Assembly (NCBI GenBank): GCA_032716605.1
Contig: CM064572.1
Location: 37,774,010-37,838,009 of the forward strand
DNA length: 64,000 nt
Source: Paralithodes platypus
Lineage: Eukaryota; Arthropoda; Malacostraca; Decapoda; Lithodidae
Direction of reading: 5' to 3'
Below, in pieces: positions 43,656-53,850 of this stretch. Under the pieces are notes generated by a model that was not told the DNA's origin, made no database searches, and saw only the letters and a list, made by a program, of their open reading frames with translations. How positions within the stretch are numbered: position 1 is the first letter of the stretch; the number at the start of each line of letters is the position of its first letter. A program made the position numbers and the translations under genes.

Positions 43656-45250
43656 CGTTCTGAAAAACTAATGGAGTAGTGTAAGGTTGAGTCGTCTGCG
43701 TATGAATGGATAGGAATTGAGGTACAGTTGAGGAGATCATTTATAAAAATTAGAAAGAGAATAGGAGATAGGACAGAGCCCTGAAGAACACCGGAATTTA
43801 TAGGGTGAAGAAGTGAACAATGGCCGTCCACAACCGCGGCTATGGAACGGCCGGAAAGGAAATTAGAGACAAAGGCACAGATGGAGGGATAGAAACCGAA
43901 GGAGGGTAGTTTGGAAACAAAAGAATTGTGCCAGACTCTATCGAAGGCTTTCGATATGTCTAGTGCAATAGAAAAAGCCTCACCGAAGTCCCGAAAGGAG
44001 AATGACCAAGAGTTAGTAAGATATGAAAGAAGATCACCAGTAGAGCGACCCTTAAGGAAGCCATACTGGCGATCTGAGAGCAGATTATGAGAAGAGAAAT
44101 GCTTAAGAAATTTGGAAGCAAGAATAGTTTCAAAAACTTTAGCAAGACATGAGATGAGAGCAATTGGACGATAGTTGGAGGGTTGAGAGCGGTCACCCTT
44201 CTTTGGGACAGGTTGAATGTGAGCAAACTTCCAGCATGAAGGGAAGACGTTAGAGGATAGACAGAGACGAAAGAGTTTGCCTAGGCAGGGAGTCAGCACG
44301 GAAGCACAGTTTTTGAGAACAACAGGAAGAACACCGTCCGGACCGTACACCTTATTAGTATTAAGCCCAGAGAGGGTAGAAAGTACATCTTTAGAAGAGA
44401 TTAGGATATTAGGCATAAGTAAGAGAGAGGAGGGTGGAGAGGGAGGAATAGCACCGGAATCATCCAAGGTGGAGTTTCTAGCAAAAGTTTGAGCGAAGAG
44501 TTTAGCTTTGTCAGAGGAAGAAGTGATGGTTGTGCCATTAGAATGGGAAAGGGGAGGGAAAGACGGGGAAGAGAAATTGTTGGAGAGGTTTTTGGCTAGA
44601 TGCCAGAAAGCTTGGGAAGAGCTAGAGTTGGATAGTTCAGTGCATTTATTATTGATGAAAGAGTGTTTGGCAAGTCGAAGAACAGATTTGGCTTGATTCC
44701 GGGCAGAAACATAGGAAGAATGAGAGTCTTGAGTTTTAAGGCGTCGGTACCGTTTGAATACTTCCTCCTTATTGCGGACAGCAGTAGAACAGGCGTGAGT
44801 AAACCAAGATTTTTTAGCATTAGTCTGAGAGAAAGAGAATGGAATGTATGCTTCCATGCCTGATAGGATTACCTCGGTAATGCGTTCAGCACTCTCTGAG
44901 GGTCCCCGGCCACAGAAGCAGAAATCATTTCATGGGAAATCAAAGAAGTACTGCCGGAGAGCCTCCCAGTCGGCAGCACCAAAGTGCCACAAGTGCCGCC
45001 GGCTAGGAGGATCGGGTGGCCGTACTGGAGAGATAGGACAGGTGACAGAGATAAGTTTATGGTCAGAGGGGCCCAAAGGAGAGAACAGATCGACAGTATA
45101 AGAAGGGTTAGAAGTTAGAAACAAGTCATGAATGTTGGGCCGATCTCCGATGCGAACTGGGATACGGGTGGGTTGCTGAACTAACTGCTCTAGGTAATTT
45201 ATGATAGAAAAGACGTAGGCTTGTTCACCAGGTGGGTCAGTAGTGTGAGA
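43655..45250 (-). pseudogene. Jockey/CR1-group LINE fragment (endonuclease end plus RT)
   Basis: Minus strand. 45124-44930 has the end of the endonuclease ([14 protein letters not shown]). The long frame 44857-43628 has KKSWFTHACSTAVRNKEEVF, YGPDGVLPVVLKNCA, WKFAHIQPVPKKGDRSQPSN, YRPIALISCLAKVFETI, QYGFLKGRSTGDLL, ALDISKAFDRVWHNSF and SYADDSTLHY with the catalytic pair. Motif B is SGVLQGSVLSP, Leu where Pro is usual. The frame ends where element A begins, so the RT thumb and C-terminus are missing. 5' and 3' truncated. Confidence 0.88.
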
Positions 45251-45255
45251 GGAGA

Positions 45256-45306
45256 GCCATATATATATATATATAGTACCGTATATATACTGTATATATA
45301 TATTTT
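45256..45306. repeat. (TA)n microsatellite
   Basis: Interrupted TATA repeats with two CTGTATATA/TACCGTATA breaks. Confidence 0.9.
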
Positions 45307-45757
45307 GTTTTCATCATTCAAATTTCATCATTCAAATTATGTAAACAAAAACCTTAATATTTAGGCGCTTCAATGTTATGGAGCCTCCTTAATACAATTA
45401 TCGATATCATTAGATGATTTTATTCAGCTCAGAAAGTCCCTGTATTAATCGGAGGGTCAATCGATACAGTTTGTACCTTGTTCACACCTAGGAATGTATT
45501 ATACCTTCTCTTGCACAATCATCATCATCAGCAGCAATATCTCCTCTTCCTCTTGTTCCTACTCTTCACAATCTTCCTCCTCCTCCTCCACCAACTCCTC
45601 TTCTGTTTTCTCCTTCTCTACTCTGTTTCCTCCTTCAATTCTCCTCCTCCGCCTCCACTTCTTCTCCTAAAAAGAAGCCTTCTACTCCTAAGTTGAGTAA
45701 ATCGTAAATGTTTTGCCTGAATACAATTTAAATATACACCAAATCGAATTGAAGTGG

Positions 45758-46160
45758 TTAATCTAGTAAGCGGGCGAGATAGTGACTATCTTCATGGGCG
45801 TATTTATATTCTTACTTATGTATCTTTGTTATCATGTGTTTAGTTTCCTTCTTAGTCCTCCACCAAGCTTAAAAAAACACCCGCCCAAGATCATCCTCCA
45901 AGATAAATTTGTAAATTTTTCGAAAGAAAAATTTCCCGGCCGAAGGCCGATTCCTCTTAAATTACAGGCTCGCTGTCGCTCGCCAGGAAAAAAATCGATA
46001 CCTAAATGACACGAAAAGTCTTAATATTGACAAAGAAATGGGGCGAAAGGTCTTAAAATCGCCAAACTAATGGGCCGAACTTCCTATGATCTGGAAACTA
46101 ATGGGGCTAAACATGAGGAAGAAGGGGGCCCATAAAAACAACCCATTTAGCCATAATGAT
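45758..46160. mobile_element. TTAA MITE family M3, diverged copy
   Basis: A TTAA at about 45758 may mark the left end, but the left terminal repeat is eroded. The core is clear: AAATTTGTAAATTTTTCG, CCCGGCCGAAGGCCGATTCC, GGCTCGCTGTCGCTCGCCAG, GGTCTTAAAATCGCCAAACT and GGGGCTAAACATGAGG. The right end is degraded (ACCCATTTAGCC). Confidence 0.7.
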
Positions 46161-46280
46161 TCTGCTATTACATATTTCCATAGCCAAATATAGTGCTAAT
46201 TGTGAAAACCTGGCGTGAAAAATATGATGCAGAGATGTAGCAGCTTCATATTTGTTCATTATTTATCAAGAACTCAGATG

Positions 46281-46494
46281 TTAACCCCTTCTATACCCAC
46301 AGCATATTCAAACTATATTCTGGAAATTATTAGAGAATTTTATTCAGTTTAAAAAGGGCTTCCAGCAAATAACAGGCCTCGAACTATCTCGCTTAATCCT
46401 TTTGACTACCACCGATCCTTCTTAAACTGCACTAAATCCTCTAAATATAGCTGGAATAAAATTAAAAACACGTCGCCGGTATAAAAGGGATTAA
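46281..46494. mobile_element. TTAA MITE family M2, copy 1
   Basis: TTAA at 46281-46284 and 46491-46494, 214 bp. Left end TTAACCCCTTCTATACC; right end inverted TTAATCCCTTTTATACCGG. Inner landmarks shared with other M2 copies: TTTAAAAAGGGC, CTTCGAACTAT-like, ACTACCACCGATCCTTCTTA, AATATAGCTGGAATAAAATT. A further, broken M2 end follows at 46491-46520. Confidence 0.85.
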
Positions 46495-46529
46495 CCAATT
46501 CAGTACCGGTGACATATTGTATTTATAAT

Positions 46530-47750
46530 CTGCTAACTCTTGGACGGTTTTATGCAATAGCACTGGATATATCATAGGCATTTGATAAGAGTCTGGCATC
46601 AATTCTTATTGCCGAAGATGTCACACTACGGCCTTGCATCATTAGTTCCACTAAATTTCTTCTTATCTTCATAACAGAAAAATACGTGTAATGGTAGATG
46701 GCCTTTATTCTCAATTTCACTCAATAAATGCTGGTGTTCCCCAGGGATCAGTTTTGGCCCCAATTCTGTTCCTCATTCATATCAATGATCTCATATCTAC
46801 CACTCATAATCCAATACATTCCTACGCAGATTACTCAACACTCCACAGTTCCTTCATATTTACCAATTCTTTCACCCAACCCGATCTTATAAATTCAAAA
46901 ATAAACACTGCAATTTCTCTGAACCAGGACCTTTCTAGAATTAATGGATGGGGACAAAAGAATCTAGTTTCCTTTAATGCACAGAAAACCAAGTACATTC
47001 AATTTTCTAACCGACAGAATCTCACGGACTCCCATATATTTTTTAATTATGTAAATATTCCCACTTCCCCTAGTATTGACATTCTCGGTGTAACATTAAC
47101 TACTAACTTGAGCTGGACACATTATGTTAGAAGCATTGCTAAGAATGCCTTTAAAAAACTGGGACTCCTGTACAGAGTTCGAGAATTCTTCACTGACGAG
47201 CAGTTGGCCGTAATATATAAAAGTCATGTGCGTTCTCAGATGGATTACTGTTCACCTCTGTGGGGTGGAAGTGGAGTGGTTGCATTGAGGCAGTTGGACA
47301 AAATTCAAAATAAAGCTATTAGATTAATCAATAACCCTGCAATCACACAGGACCTTCCTACATTATCCATACGAAGAAACGTTGCATCCCTTGCATTATT
47401 CTACAGATATTTTCACAGCAATTGTTCCGAGGAACTTGCTTCAATTGTGCCGCCTCTCCACATCTTTCCCGTAGAACTAGGGCAGCTGAGAGGGCCCATG
47501 AATTTACACTTTCTCCTCCACAATGCAGAACTTCTGCTTATCAGAATTCATTTATCCCCAGAGCTACTACTCTTTGGAATTCACTTCCCTCGAATTGCTT
47601 TCCACAAATTTACAATCTACAAATGTTTAAATCCAGTTGTTACAAACATTTTATGAATGGAGGATGCCTTTAGGCACATGGACCTTTTTGTTTTATCTGT
47701 GTTTTTCCTTCCTCCGTTCATTGTCTCTTTAAAAAAAAAAAAAAAAAAAA
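46530..47750 (+). pseudogene. 5'-truncated LINE of the same family as 43655-45250, with poly(A)
   Basis: A degraded palm segment (YAIALDIS, then AFDK) lies near 46550-46590. Frame 46691-47656 has [21 protein letters not shown], then SYADYSTLHSS: the second catalytic Asp is replaced by Tyr. After that come FSNRQNLTDSHIFFNYVNIP, LGVTLTTNLSWTHYV, YKSHVRSQMDYCSPLW and LDKIQNKAIRLINN. A frame break near 47450 moves the C-terminus (TRAAERAHEFTLSPPQCRTS) to 47422-47673. It ends in an A20 tract at 47731-47750, a poly(A) 3' end. Truncated at about 46530 next to an M2 end. Confidence 0.88.
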
Positions 47751-47756
47751 GTTTAG

Positions 47757-48240
47757 TTAAGACGTCTACCAATGAAAAGGCCAAATACTATCTCAATCCT
47801 TTCAGCTACCATATATCCTTCCTAAGCTTCATCAAAGGCCAAATACTATCTCAATCCTTTCAGCTACCATATATCCTTCCTAAGCTTCATAAAAGGCCAA
47901 ATACTATCTCAATCCTTTCAGCAACCATATCCTTCCTAAGCTTCATAAAAGGCCAAATACTATCTCAATCCTTTCAGCTACCATATATCCTTCCTAAGCT
48001 TCATAAAAGGCCAAATACTATCTCAATCCTTTCAGCTACCATATATCCTTCCTAAGCTTCATAAAAGGCCGAATACTATCTCAATCCTTTCAGCTACCAT
48101 ATATCCTTCCTAAGCTTCATAAAAGGCCAAATACTATCTCAATCCTTTCAGCTACCATATATCCTTCCTAAGCTTCATCAAATCAGCTAAATATGGCTTG
48201 ACTAATATAAAAAAAAAAACACCGGTACAGAAGGGGTTAA
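47757..48240. repeat. M2-like MITE expanded by a 58-bp tandem array
   Basis: TTAA near 47757 and TTAA at 48237-48240 close a block whose right end (ACCGGTACAGAAGGGGTTAA) is a family M2 terminal repeat. Inside, the unit GGCCAAATACTATCTCAATC, then CTTTCAGCTACCATATATCC, then TTCCTAAGCTTCATAAAA (58 bp) is repeated seven times; starts are near 47780, 47838, 47896, 47950, 48008, 48066 and 48124. One unit has a 4-bp deletion. Units are nearly identical, so the expansion is recent. The frame reading through it is a by-product. Confidence 0.85.
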
Positions 48241-48469
48241 TATTCTAATTATCACCTAGTTAAATAAAATACAAATGTTTAGTACAGCAATACAACACGA
48301 GTTTGTGTGGGGTTCATATTACTTGATTCCAAAATAACATACGGTATAAAATATTTTGTTAAAAAGGGCCATTTATTCTACCTTATTGCAATTTTGAATT
48401 CGCTCGCAAATGAAACATGAAATTGCAAAACAAAACAAAATATATGATCTGTCTATTTTTGCTGTTTAC

Positions 48470-48476
<7 letters not shown>

Positions 48477-48535
<59 letters not shown>

Positions 48536-48577
48536 ATATACTGTATATATAAAATGAGAGAGAGAGAGAGAGAGAGA
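48477..48577. repeat. (TA)n and (GA)n microsatellites
   Basis: TA run at about 48477-48531, a TGTGTATATACTGTATATAT link, then GA run at about 48556-48577. Confidence 0.95.
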
Positions 48578-48837
48578 TCAGGTACGGTATTACGAAGATT
48601 TTGTAGCGAAATAGGTTGCTAATTATTAATCTTGGCATTACTATGACATAAGAGACATAGTACTTTCATATTTACCATTAAACATCGATACATCAGCTGT
48701 TACGGGATTCAATTTACCGTCAGCTGAAAAAACACCAACAATAGTATAGGAATTACGAGGGTTAATTTGAGCAATTCGAGGATTAAGGGACCTCAGACGG
48801 TATTTTGCAGCATAATTTACTGGTTCGGCTCAAAGGA

Positions 48838-49165
48838 TTAAGGAAGGGGTTTAATTTGCTCTATAAACCTCTATCAAACTGAAAAAAACACCCACAAGAC
48901 CTCCCTTCGATATAAATTTGTACATTGTTCGGTAGAAAAATGCCCTGGCTTAAGGCCGATTCCTCTTCAAATACAGGCTCGCTATCGCTCGCCAGGAAAA
49001 TAATCGACACCTAAATGGCACGAAAGGTCTTAATATTGGCAAAGGAATGGGGCAAAAGGTCTAAAAATCACCAAACTAATAAGGCGAATGTCTTGAAATC
49101 TCCTCACTAATAGGGCTAAACATGAGGGAGGAGGAGGACTCGAACAACCAACTGCCTCCCCTTAA
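48838..49165. mobile_element. TTAA MITE family M3 copy
   Basis: TTAA at about 48838-48841 and 49162-49165. The core has TTTGTACATTGTTCGGTAG, GGCTTAAGGCCGATTCC (altered palindrome), GGCTCGCTATCGCTCGCCAG and GGTCTTAATATTGGC. The right terminal repeat CTGCCTCCCCTTAA is intact; the left is weak. Confidence 0.8.
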
Positions 49166-49596
49166 CATGGGTATATAGAGCAGTTCGAGGATTCAGAAAA
49201 AGCCACGACATAATATTATGTCCTTGAGTGTACAACCCTTGTACACCCTTGAGTGGGTGGTGGGCTGACCCTTTGTCAGAGTGAGGGTTGGTGTCCTCTA
49301 CTTCCCATAGCCCCTTCTATCTTTTTCTCCTTCTGCATCTCTAATTTTTTCAAATGGCGTAGGGATGCGGCGACCCCAACGCCCGCCACTTTCTGGTGCA
49401 GGTAGCCTCCTCTGTGGTGGAGGGGTGAGAAATTTCCACCACCGCTTTTCTCCGGTGAGACGTAGAAGTCGGCTAAAGGGGATCGGGGGCGGGGGGCCTG
49501 GTATCCTTCTCCCCTTAAATAAATCTACCAAAAAAACGAGACAGAGATAGGGGCGAGGGAACGCGTTCGTGGTCCCGGACCCTAAGAATAGGAGCT

Positions 49597-50758
49597 TTGA
49601 ATGTGCGTGGATGTAGTACGAATGAGAAGCGAGAGGATATTGGAAGGTTATTTGAAATAAGGATGTATGATGTCCTTGCACTGAATGAAACAAAGATGAA
49701 AGGAGAGGGAGAAGTGGATTTTGGAAACGTGATAGGTAGAAAGTCTGGAGTAGACGAGGGAGTCAGGGGGAAAGAAGGAGTGGCTATTATTGTGAAGGAG
49801 GAGTTGAGAGAGTTTATAAAAGAGTGGAAAGAGGTGTCATGAAGGCTAATGTGGGTGAGAATGCGGTTTATGGGTGAAAGGTGGGTTTTTGTAAGTGCGT
49901 ATGGACCAGGAAGTGAAAGAGAGTTAGACGAGGTAGAGGGTTTCTGGGAGGATTTGAGAGATTGTCTACAAGGGTTTGATGAAAATGAAAATGTTATAGT
50001 TTTAGGGGACCTAAATGCTAGGGTAGGAAATGAGCCTGTTGAGGGAGTCATCGGTATTTTTGGTGTGGATGGTGTAAACGAGAGTGGAGAAAGACTGAAA
50101 AATGTATGTGAAGAGTGTAGATTGAGTGTAGGTAATACGTTCTTCAAAAAAAAAGGCGTATACACAAGTACACCTGGCATAGACTTGTGAGGGGAGAGAT
50201 TGTAGAGAGGGCATTGATGGATTATGTGCTGGTGACAAGGGAAAGATTGTGTAGACTGCTGGATGTGAATGTGATGAGAGGTGAGGCGGAGGGTATGTCA
50301 GATCATTATCTGGTGGAGGGAAAGCTAAGAGTTAAGAGTTACAGGAGAATAAGAGACAAGCGTGAAGTAAGAGAGGTAATAAAAGTTAGTGAGTTAGAGA
50401 AGAGTGAAAAAGAGAGGGAGTACAAGGAAAGACTAAATGAAAAGTGGATGGAAGTGAGAGAGATGGAAGAGAGAGAGAAGTAGAGGTTGAATGGCAACAG
50501 TTTAAGGAAGGAGTGAAAGCAAGTGCAGAGGTAGTATGCGGCAAAAGGAAAGTAGGAGGCAGAGGTATCAGGAAGGGAAGCGAGTGGTGGAATGATACGG
50601 TGAGAAAGGCAGTTGAGGAGAAGAGACAGTGTTTTGAGAGGGTTTTACAGGATGGTAGTGTTGAGGTATGGGAGAGGTACAAGGAGAAAAGGAGAGAGGC
50701 AAAACGGAAAATTAGAGAAGCGAAAAAGATGCAAACGAAAGGTGGGGTCAAAGGCTGA
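49597..50758 (+). pseudogene. RTE-like LINE: APE endonuclease and linker, broken
   Basis: LNVRGCSTNEKREDIG and LALNETKMKGEG carry the Asn and Glu of the APE active site; 49849-50190 has SAYGPGSERELDEVE and VLGDLNARVGN; 50187-50483 has ALMDYVLVTRERL and MSDHYLVEGKL (catalytic Asp-His). So all endonuclease motifs are present. Breaks: an in-frame TGA at 49840-49842, a frame change in an A-run near 50145, and two more in the linker before 50785. Confidence 0.88.
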
Positions 50759-50784
50759 GTGAGAATTTTGAAGAACGAAAGAAG

Positions 50785-52539
50785 ATGTTCTGGAAGGAGG
50801 TAAATAAAGTAAGGAAAGGAGGACAAAAGAGGGAAGAGTCAGTGAAAGATGAAAATGGAGAATTACTAGTGGAACCAGTTGAAGTGAGGAAAAGATATGC
50901 CGAGTATTTTGAATCTTTGTTAAATACAAGAGATGGAAGAGAAGCAGTGATTGAAGCAGAGGTGGATGGAGATAGGTTACCCAGGCCACCCAGGTGGCAG
51001 GGAATGAATGAAAGGATTGAGGAAAATGAGGTGAAAGAAGCAGTGAAACAAATGAGAGCGGGAAAAGCAGAAGGTTTGGATGGTATTGCTGTGGAGTGTA
51101 TAAAGAAGGGTGGAGATGTGATAATAGATTGGTTGATGAGACTTTTCAATGTGTGCTTTGCTGTGTCAATGGTACCAATAGACTGGAAGAGTGCATGTAT
51201 TGTGCCGTTGTACAAGGGGAAGGGAGATCGGCAGGAGTGTTCAAGTTATAGAGGTATTAGTTTATTGTCAGTGGTTGGAAAGCTGTATGGCAGGGTGTTG
51301 ATAGAGAGGATAATAAAGTGTACGGAAGTTGCAATAGGAGAAGAACAGTGCGGTTTTAGGAGGGGAAGAGGGTGCGTGGATCAGATGTTTGCAGTAAGAC
51401 AGTTATGCGAGAAGTATTTAGAGAAGCATAAGGAGATATTTTGGGCTTTTATGGACTTGGAAAAAGCATATGATCGTGTGGACCGTGAAGCAATGTGGAA
51501 GGTGTTAAGGATTTATGAAATTGGAGGAAATTTGTTAGAAGCAGTTAAGAGTTTTTATGAAGGGAGCAGAGCATGTGTGAGAGTAGGAAATGGTGAGTTG
51601 AGTGAATGGTTTGAGGTAAAGGTAGGTTTGCGACAGGGTTGTGTAATGTCACCATGGCTGTTTAATATGTTTATGGATGGTGTGGTGAGGGAGGTGAAAA
51701 GGAGAACTATGGGAAGAGGATTGGGTTTAGTAGGAAAGAATGGTAGAGATTGGGAGTTGAATCAGTTGCTGTTCGCTGATGACACAGCATTGGTGGCGGA
51801 TTCTGATGAGAAACTGCAGCGGGTAGTCAAAGAGTTTGGTGTGGTTTGTGGAAGGAGGAAACTGAAGGTGAACGTCAATAAAAGTAAAGTAATGGTGTGT
51901 AATAGGGGAGAGCATAGGGTGAATCTAGATGTGAGGCTGGATGGGGAAATATTGGAACAAGTAGAGTGTTTTAAATATCTAGGAGGAACAATAAGCAGGA
52001 GTGGAGGTATGGAAGTGGAGGTAAAACAGAGAGTGTGTGAAGGAAGGAAGGTTTTCGGAGCAATGGGAAGTATGTGGAAGACGAGAAATCTCGGAGTGAA
52101 AGTAAAAAGTGCACTGTATCAAGGAATTGTTGTGCCAACAGTGATGTATGGGGCTGAGACATGGGCTCTGAAGAAAAAGGAGAAAAGAGGGCTGGATGTG
52201 ATGGAGATGAGCTGCTTGAGGAGTATGTGTGGAGTTACTCGTAGAGACAGATTGAGAAATGAAGAGATACGTAGGAGAGTGGGGCAGCAGGAACATTTGT
52301 CAGCCAGAGTGGACAGAAGGGTGCTGAGCTGGTATGGTCATGTTGAACGAATGGGAGATGAAAGGCTTACAAAGAGAATATGTGAGTCAGGTACAAGGGG
52401 AGATAGAAGGGCAGGAAGACCCCCATTGAGATGGAGAGACTGTGTAAGAAAGGCTTTGGATGATAGAGGAATTACTATAGATCAGGCAGGGGAAGTGGTG
52501 GTGGACAGGAGTGAATGGAGAATGCTTGTGAATAGTTGA
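50785..52539 (+). CDS. RTE-like LINE: reverse transcriptase, intact 584-residue frame
   Basis: From ATG 50785 (MFWKEVNKVRKGG), though in the intact element this would be part of a longer ORF2. RT motifs in order: AGKAEGLDGIAVECIKKG, WKSACIVPLYKGKGDRQECS, YRGISLLSVVGKLYGRVL, EEQCGFRRGRGCVDQMF, FWAFMDLEKAYDRVDREAMW (first catalytic Asp), VGLRQGCVMSPWLFNMFMD, LLFADDTALVAD (Asp pair) and FKYLGGTISRSGG. The C-terminal domain shows MYGAETWALKKKEKRGLD, TRRDRLRNEEIRRRVGQ and RRVLSWYGHVERMGDERLTK. No stop in 1.75 kb, so the copy is young or recently active. The upstream endonuclease is broken, so it cannot move unaided. Confidence 0.9.
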   Translation: MFWKEVNKVRKGGQKREESVKDENGELLVEPVEVRKRYAEYFESLLNTRDGREAVIEAEVDGDRLPRPPRWQGMNERIEENEVKEAVKQMRAGKAEGLDGIAVECIKKGGDVIIDWLMRLFNVCFAVSMVPIDWKSACIVPLYKGKGDRQECSSYRGISLLSVVGKLYGRVLIERIIKCTEVAIGEEQCGFRRGRGCVDQMFAVRQLCEKYLEKHKEIFWAFMDLEKAYDRVDREAMWKVLRIYEIGGNLLEAVKSFYEGSRACVRVGNGELSEWFEVKVGLRQGCVMSPWLFNMFMDGVVREVKRRTMGRGLGLVGKNGRDWELNQLLFADDTALVADSDEKLQRVVKEFGVVCGRRKLKVNVNKSKVMVCNRGEHRVNLDVRLDGEILEQVECFKYLGGTISRSGGMEVEVKQRVCEGRKVFGAMGSMWKTRNLGVKVKSALYQGIVVPTVMYGAETWALKKKEKRGLDVMEMSCLRSMCGVTRRDRLRNEEIRRRVGQQEHLSARVDRRVLSWYGHVERMGDERLTKRICESGTRGDRRAGRPPLRWRDCVRKALDDRGITIDQAGEVVVDRSEWRMLVNS

Positions 52540-52974
52540 GTGAACACTTGGTCATTTGGAGTAAGGGGTCGGGCGCAAGTTGGACTAGATAATAGTCCAT
52601 CAGGTGCCTGGCCCGGGGAGACGATTAATATGAAGGGTGTGCCTGGAAGTGTGGTGGGAGGGCTTGTCGCTTTGGCTCCGCTGCATGTCTGCCTGCCGAG
52701 ATCGGAACCTCTCCTGGTGGTCAGGGGCCGGGGGAGTGCTGGAGCGACCTTGGTAACCCTGGTCTCTGGGTCTTCTCCTGGGTGACCTGGATGTGTGAGA
52801 GTTTGTGTTTTTTATCTGTGTTTATTTTTTGTTTTATGTTGTTTTTGTGTTTTCCCTGTTCTTGCTCTGTCTTGAGTCGGCTACCCCCAAAATGGGGATT
52901 GGGCCTGAGCATATAGATAGATAGATAGATAGATAGAGTGTACAATATGATAGGTGTACAGCTTGCATTAGCCC

Positions 52975-53207
52975 AATTGACCACTTGCCAGTTTCAGGCT
53001 ATGAGGAAGTTGGAGCCGTGAACATCGATAGGAAAGAGAAATGCAATAATAATGTGGGTTTCTGGTGGATAAGAAAGTATGATCAATTTGGTTTTGTGTA
53101 TTTATATACAGTATGTATTATGACCGTATTCTAGCTGGCAATTCTGCTAAATATTGATGGCCACAGCTCCAACTTTCTTATAGACCAAAACTCGCAAGTG
53201 GTTAATT
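52975..53207. mobile_element. Short inverted-repeat element, 233 bp
   Basis: Arms 52975-53030 and 53152-53207 are inverted copies of about 56 bp, roughly 80-85 percent alike by eye. One starts AATTGACCACTTGCC and the inverted other AATTAACCACTTGCG; both contain AAGTTGGAGC. Loop about 120 bp, AT-rich. A small MITE; it abuts the RTE tail. Family unknown. Confidence 0.7.
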
Positions 53208-53392
53208 CCCGCTATGCTTCACCCAAATGCGACCAGCGGGGGACTTAAATCAAAATGATAAACCACTCCCATTACTCACGTTTTTAATCGTGCATAACAC
53301 CCTCCGTTATGCCAGAAAGTGATGGGGTAGAGTCAGTAGAGTCTTTATTACGGGCTTATAATAAAATTTATCTTTTTTAATATTCTATCGTG

Positions 53393-53440
53393 TCTCTCTC
53401 TCTCTCTCTCTCTCTACCCGCCCCCCCCCCCCCCCCCCCA
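53393..53440. repeat. (CT)n followed by poly-C
   Basis: CT run at about 53393-53415, then a C tract at about 53422-53439. Confidence 0.95.
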
Positions 53441-53599
53441 AGAGATAATCCCGGTACATTATTAGGGTGGTGATCGGGGGCAGCTTTGTGTAGGACGCTG
53501 ACCAACACATTACATCACAATATGCCTCACGCAAAAACGATGACACGCTTTATTATATACTAATTATAATAAAAAAAAATAATAATAATAAAAAAAAAA

Positions 53600-53850
53600 A
53601 ATAACAACAATGACTTAAGTTTTTAGTTCTATTGATATACTAATTATTAGTAAACTAAAACAATATATACACATTATGAATATATAAGAAGAAAACAACA
53701 ACAACAATGACTTAAATTTTTAGTTCGTTTTCTATACTAATTAGTAAACTAAAGATATATTATACAGTATACTATTTATGAATAATTATATAAACAGAAA
53801 ACAACAACAACAACGATGACTAAAGTTTGTAGTTATCTTTTATATACTAA
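53600..53850. repeat. Tandem repeat of about 100 bp, 2.5 units
   Basis: The unit AACAACAATGACTTAAGTTT, TTAGTTC, then TATACTAATTA...AGTAAACTAAA, then an AT-rich stretch, begins near 53602, 53699 and 53806. The third unit is cut by the first HINE-like element at 53851. Confidence 0.8.

Larger units (their letters stand above)
49300..52936 (+). mobile_element. RTE-like LINE, nearly full length
   Basis: The plus-strand element has a GC-rich 5' leader (about 49300-49560), APE endonuclease (49597-50330), linker, a long RT frame (50785-52539), and a 3' UTR of about 390 bp. The 3' UTR ends GTCGGCTACCCCCAAAATGG, GGATTGGGCC, GAGCATATAG and a (ATAG)n tail at 52913-52936. CCCCCAAAATGGGG can fold into a small hairpin. 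Short UTRs, lack of a separate ORF1, and a microsatellite tail are RTE-type features. The 5' start is approximate. Confidence 0.85.

Noticed and set aside
47657..48055. 132-residue frame with repeated peptide
   Set aside because: Translation of the 58-bp tandem array, whose unit length is not a multiple of three and whose frame survives by chance.
47775..48185. CRISPR-like regular repeat
   Set aside because: The 58-bp units are directly adjacent with no unique spacers, and the genome is eukaryotic.
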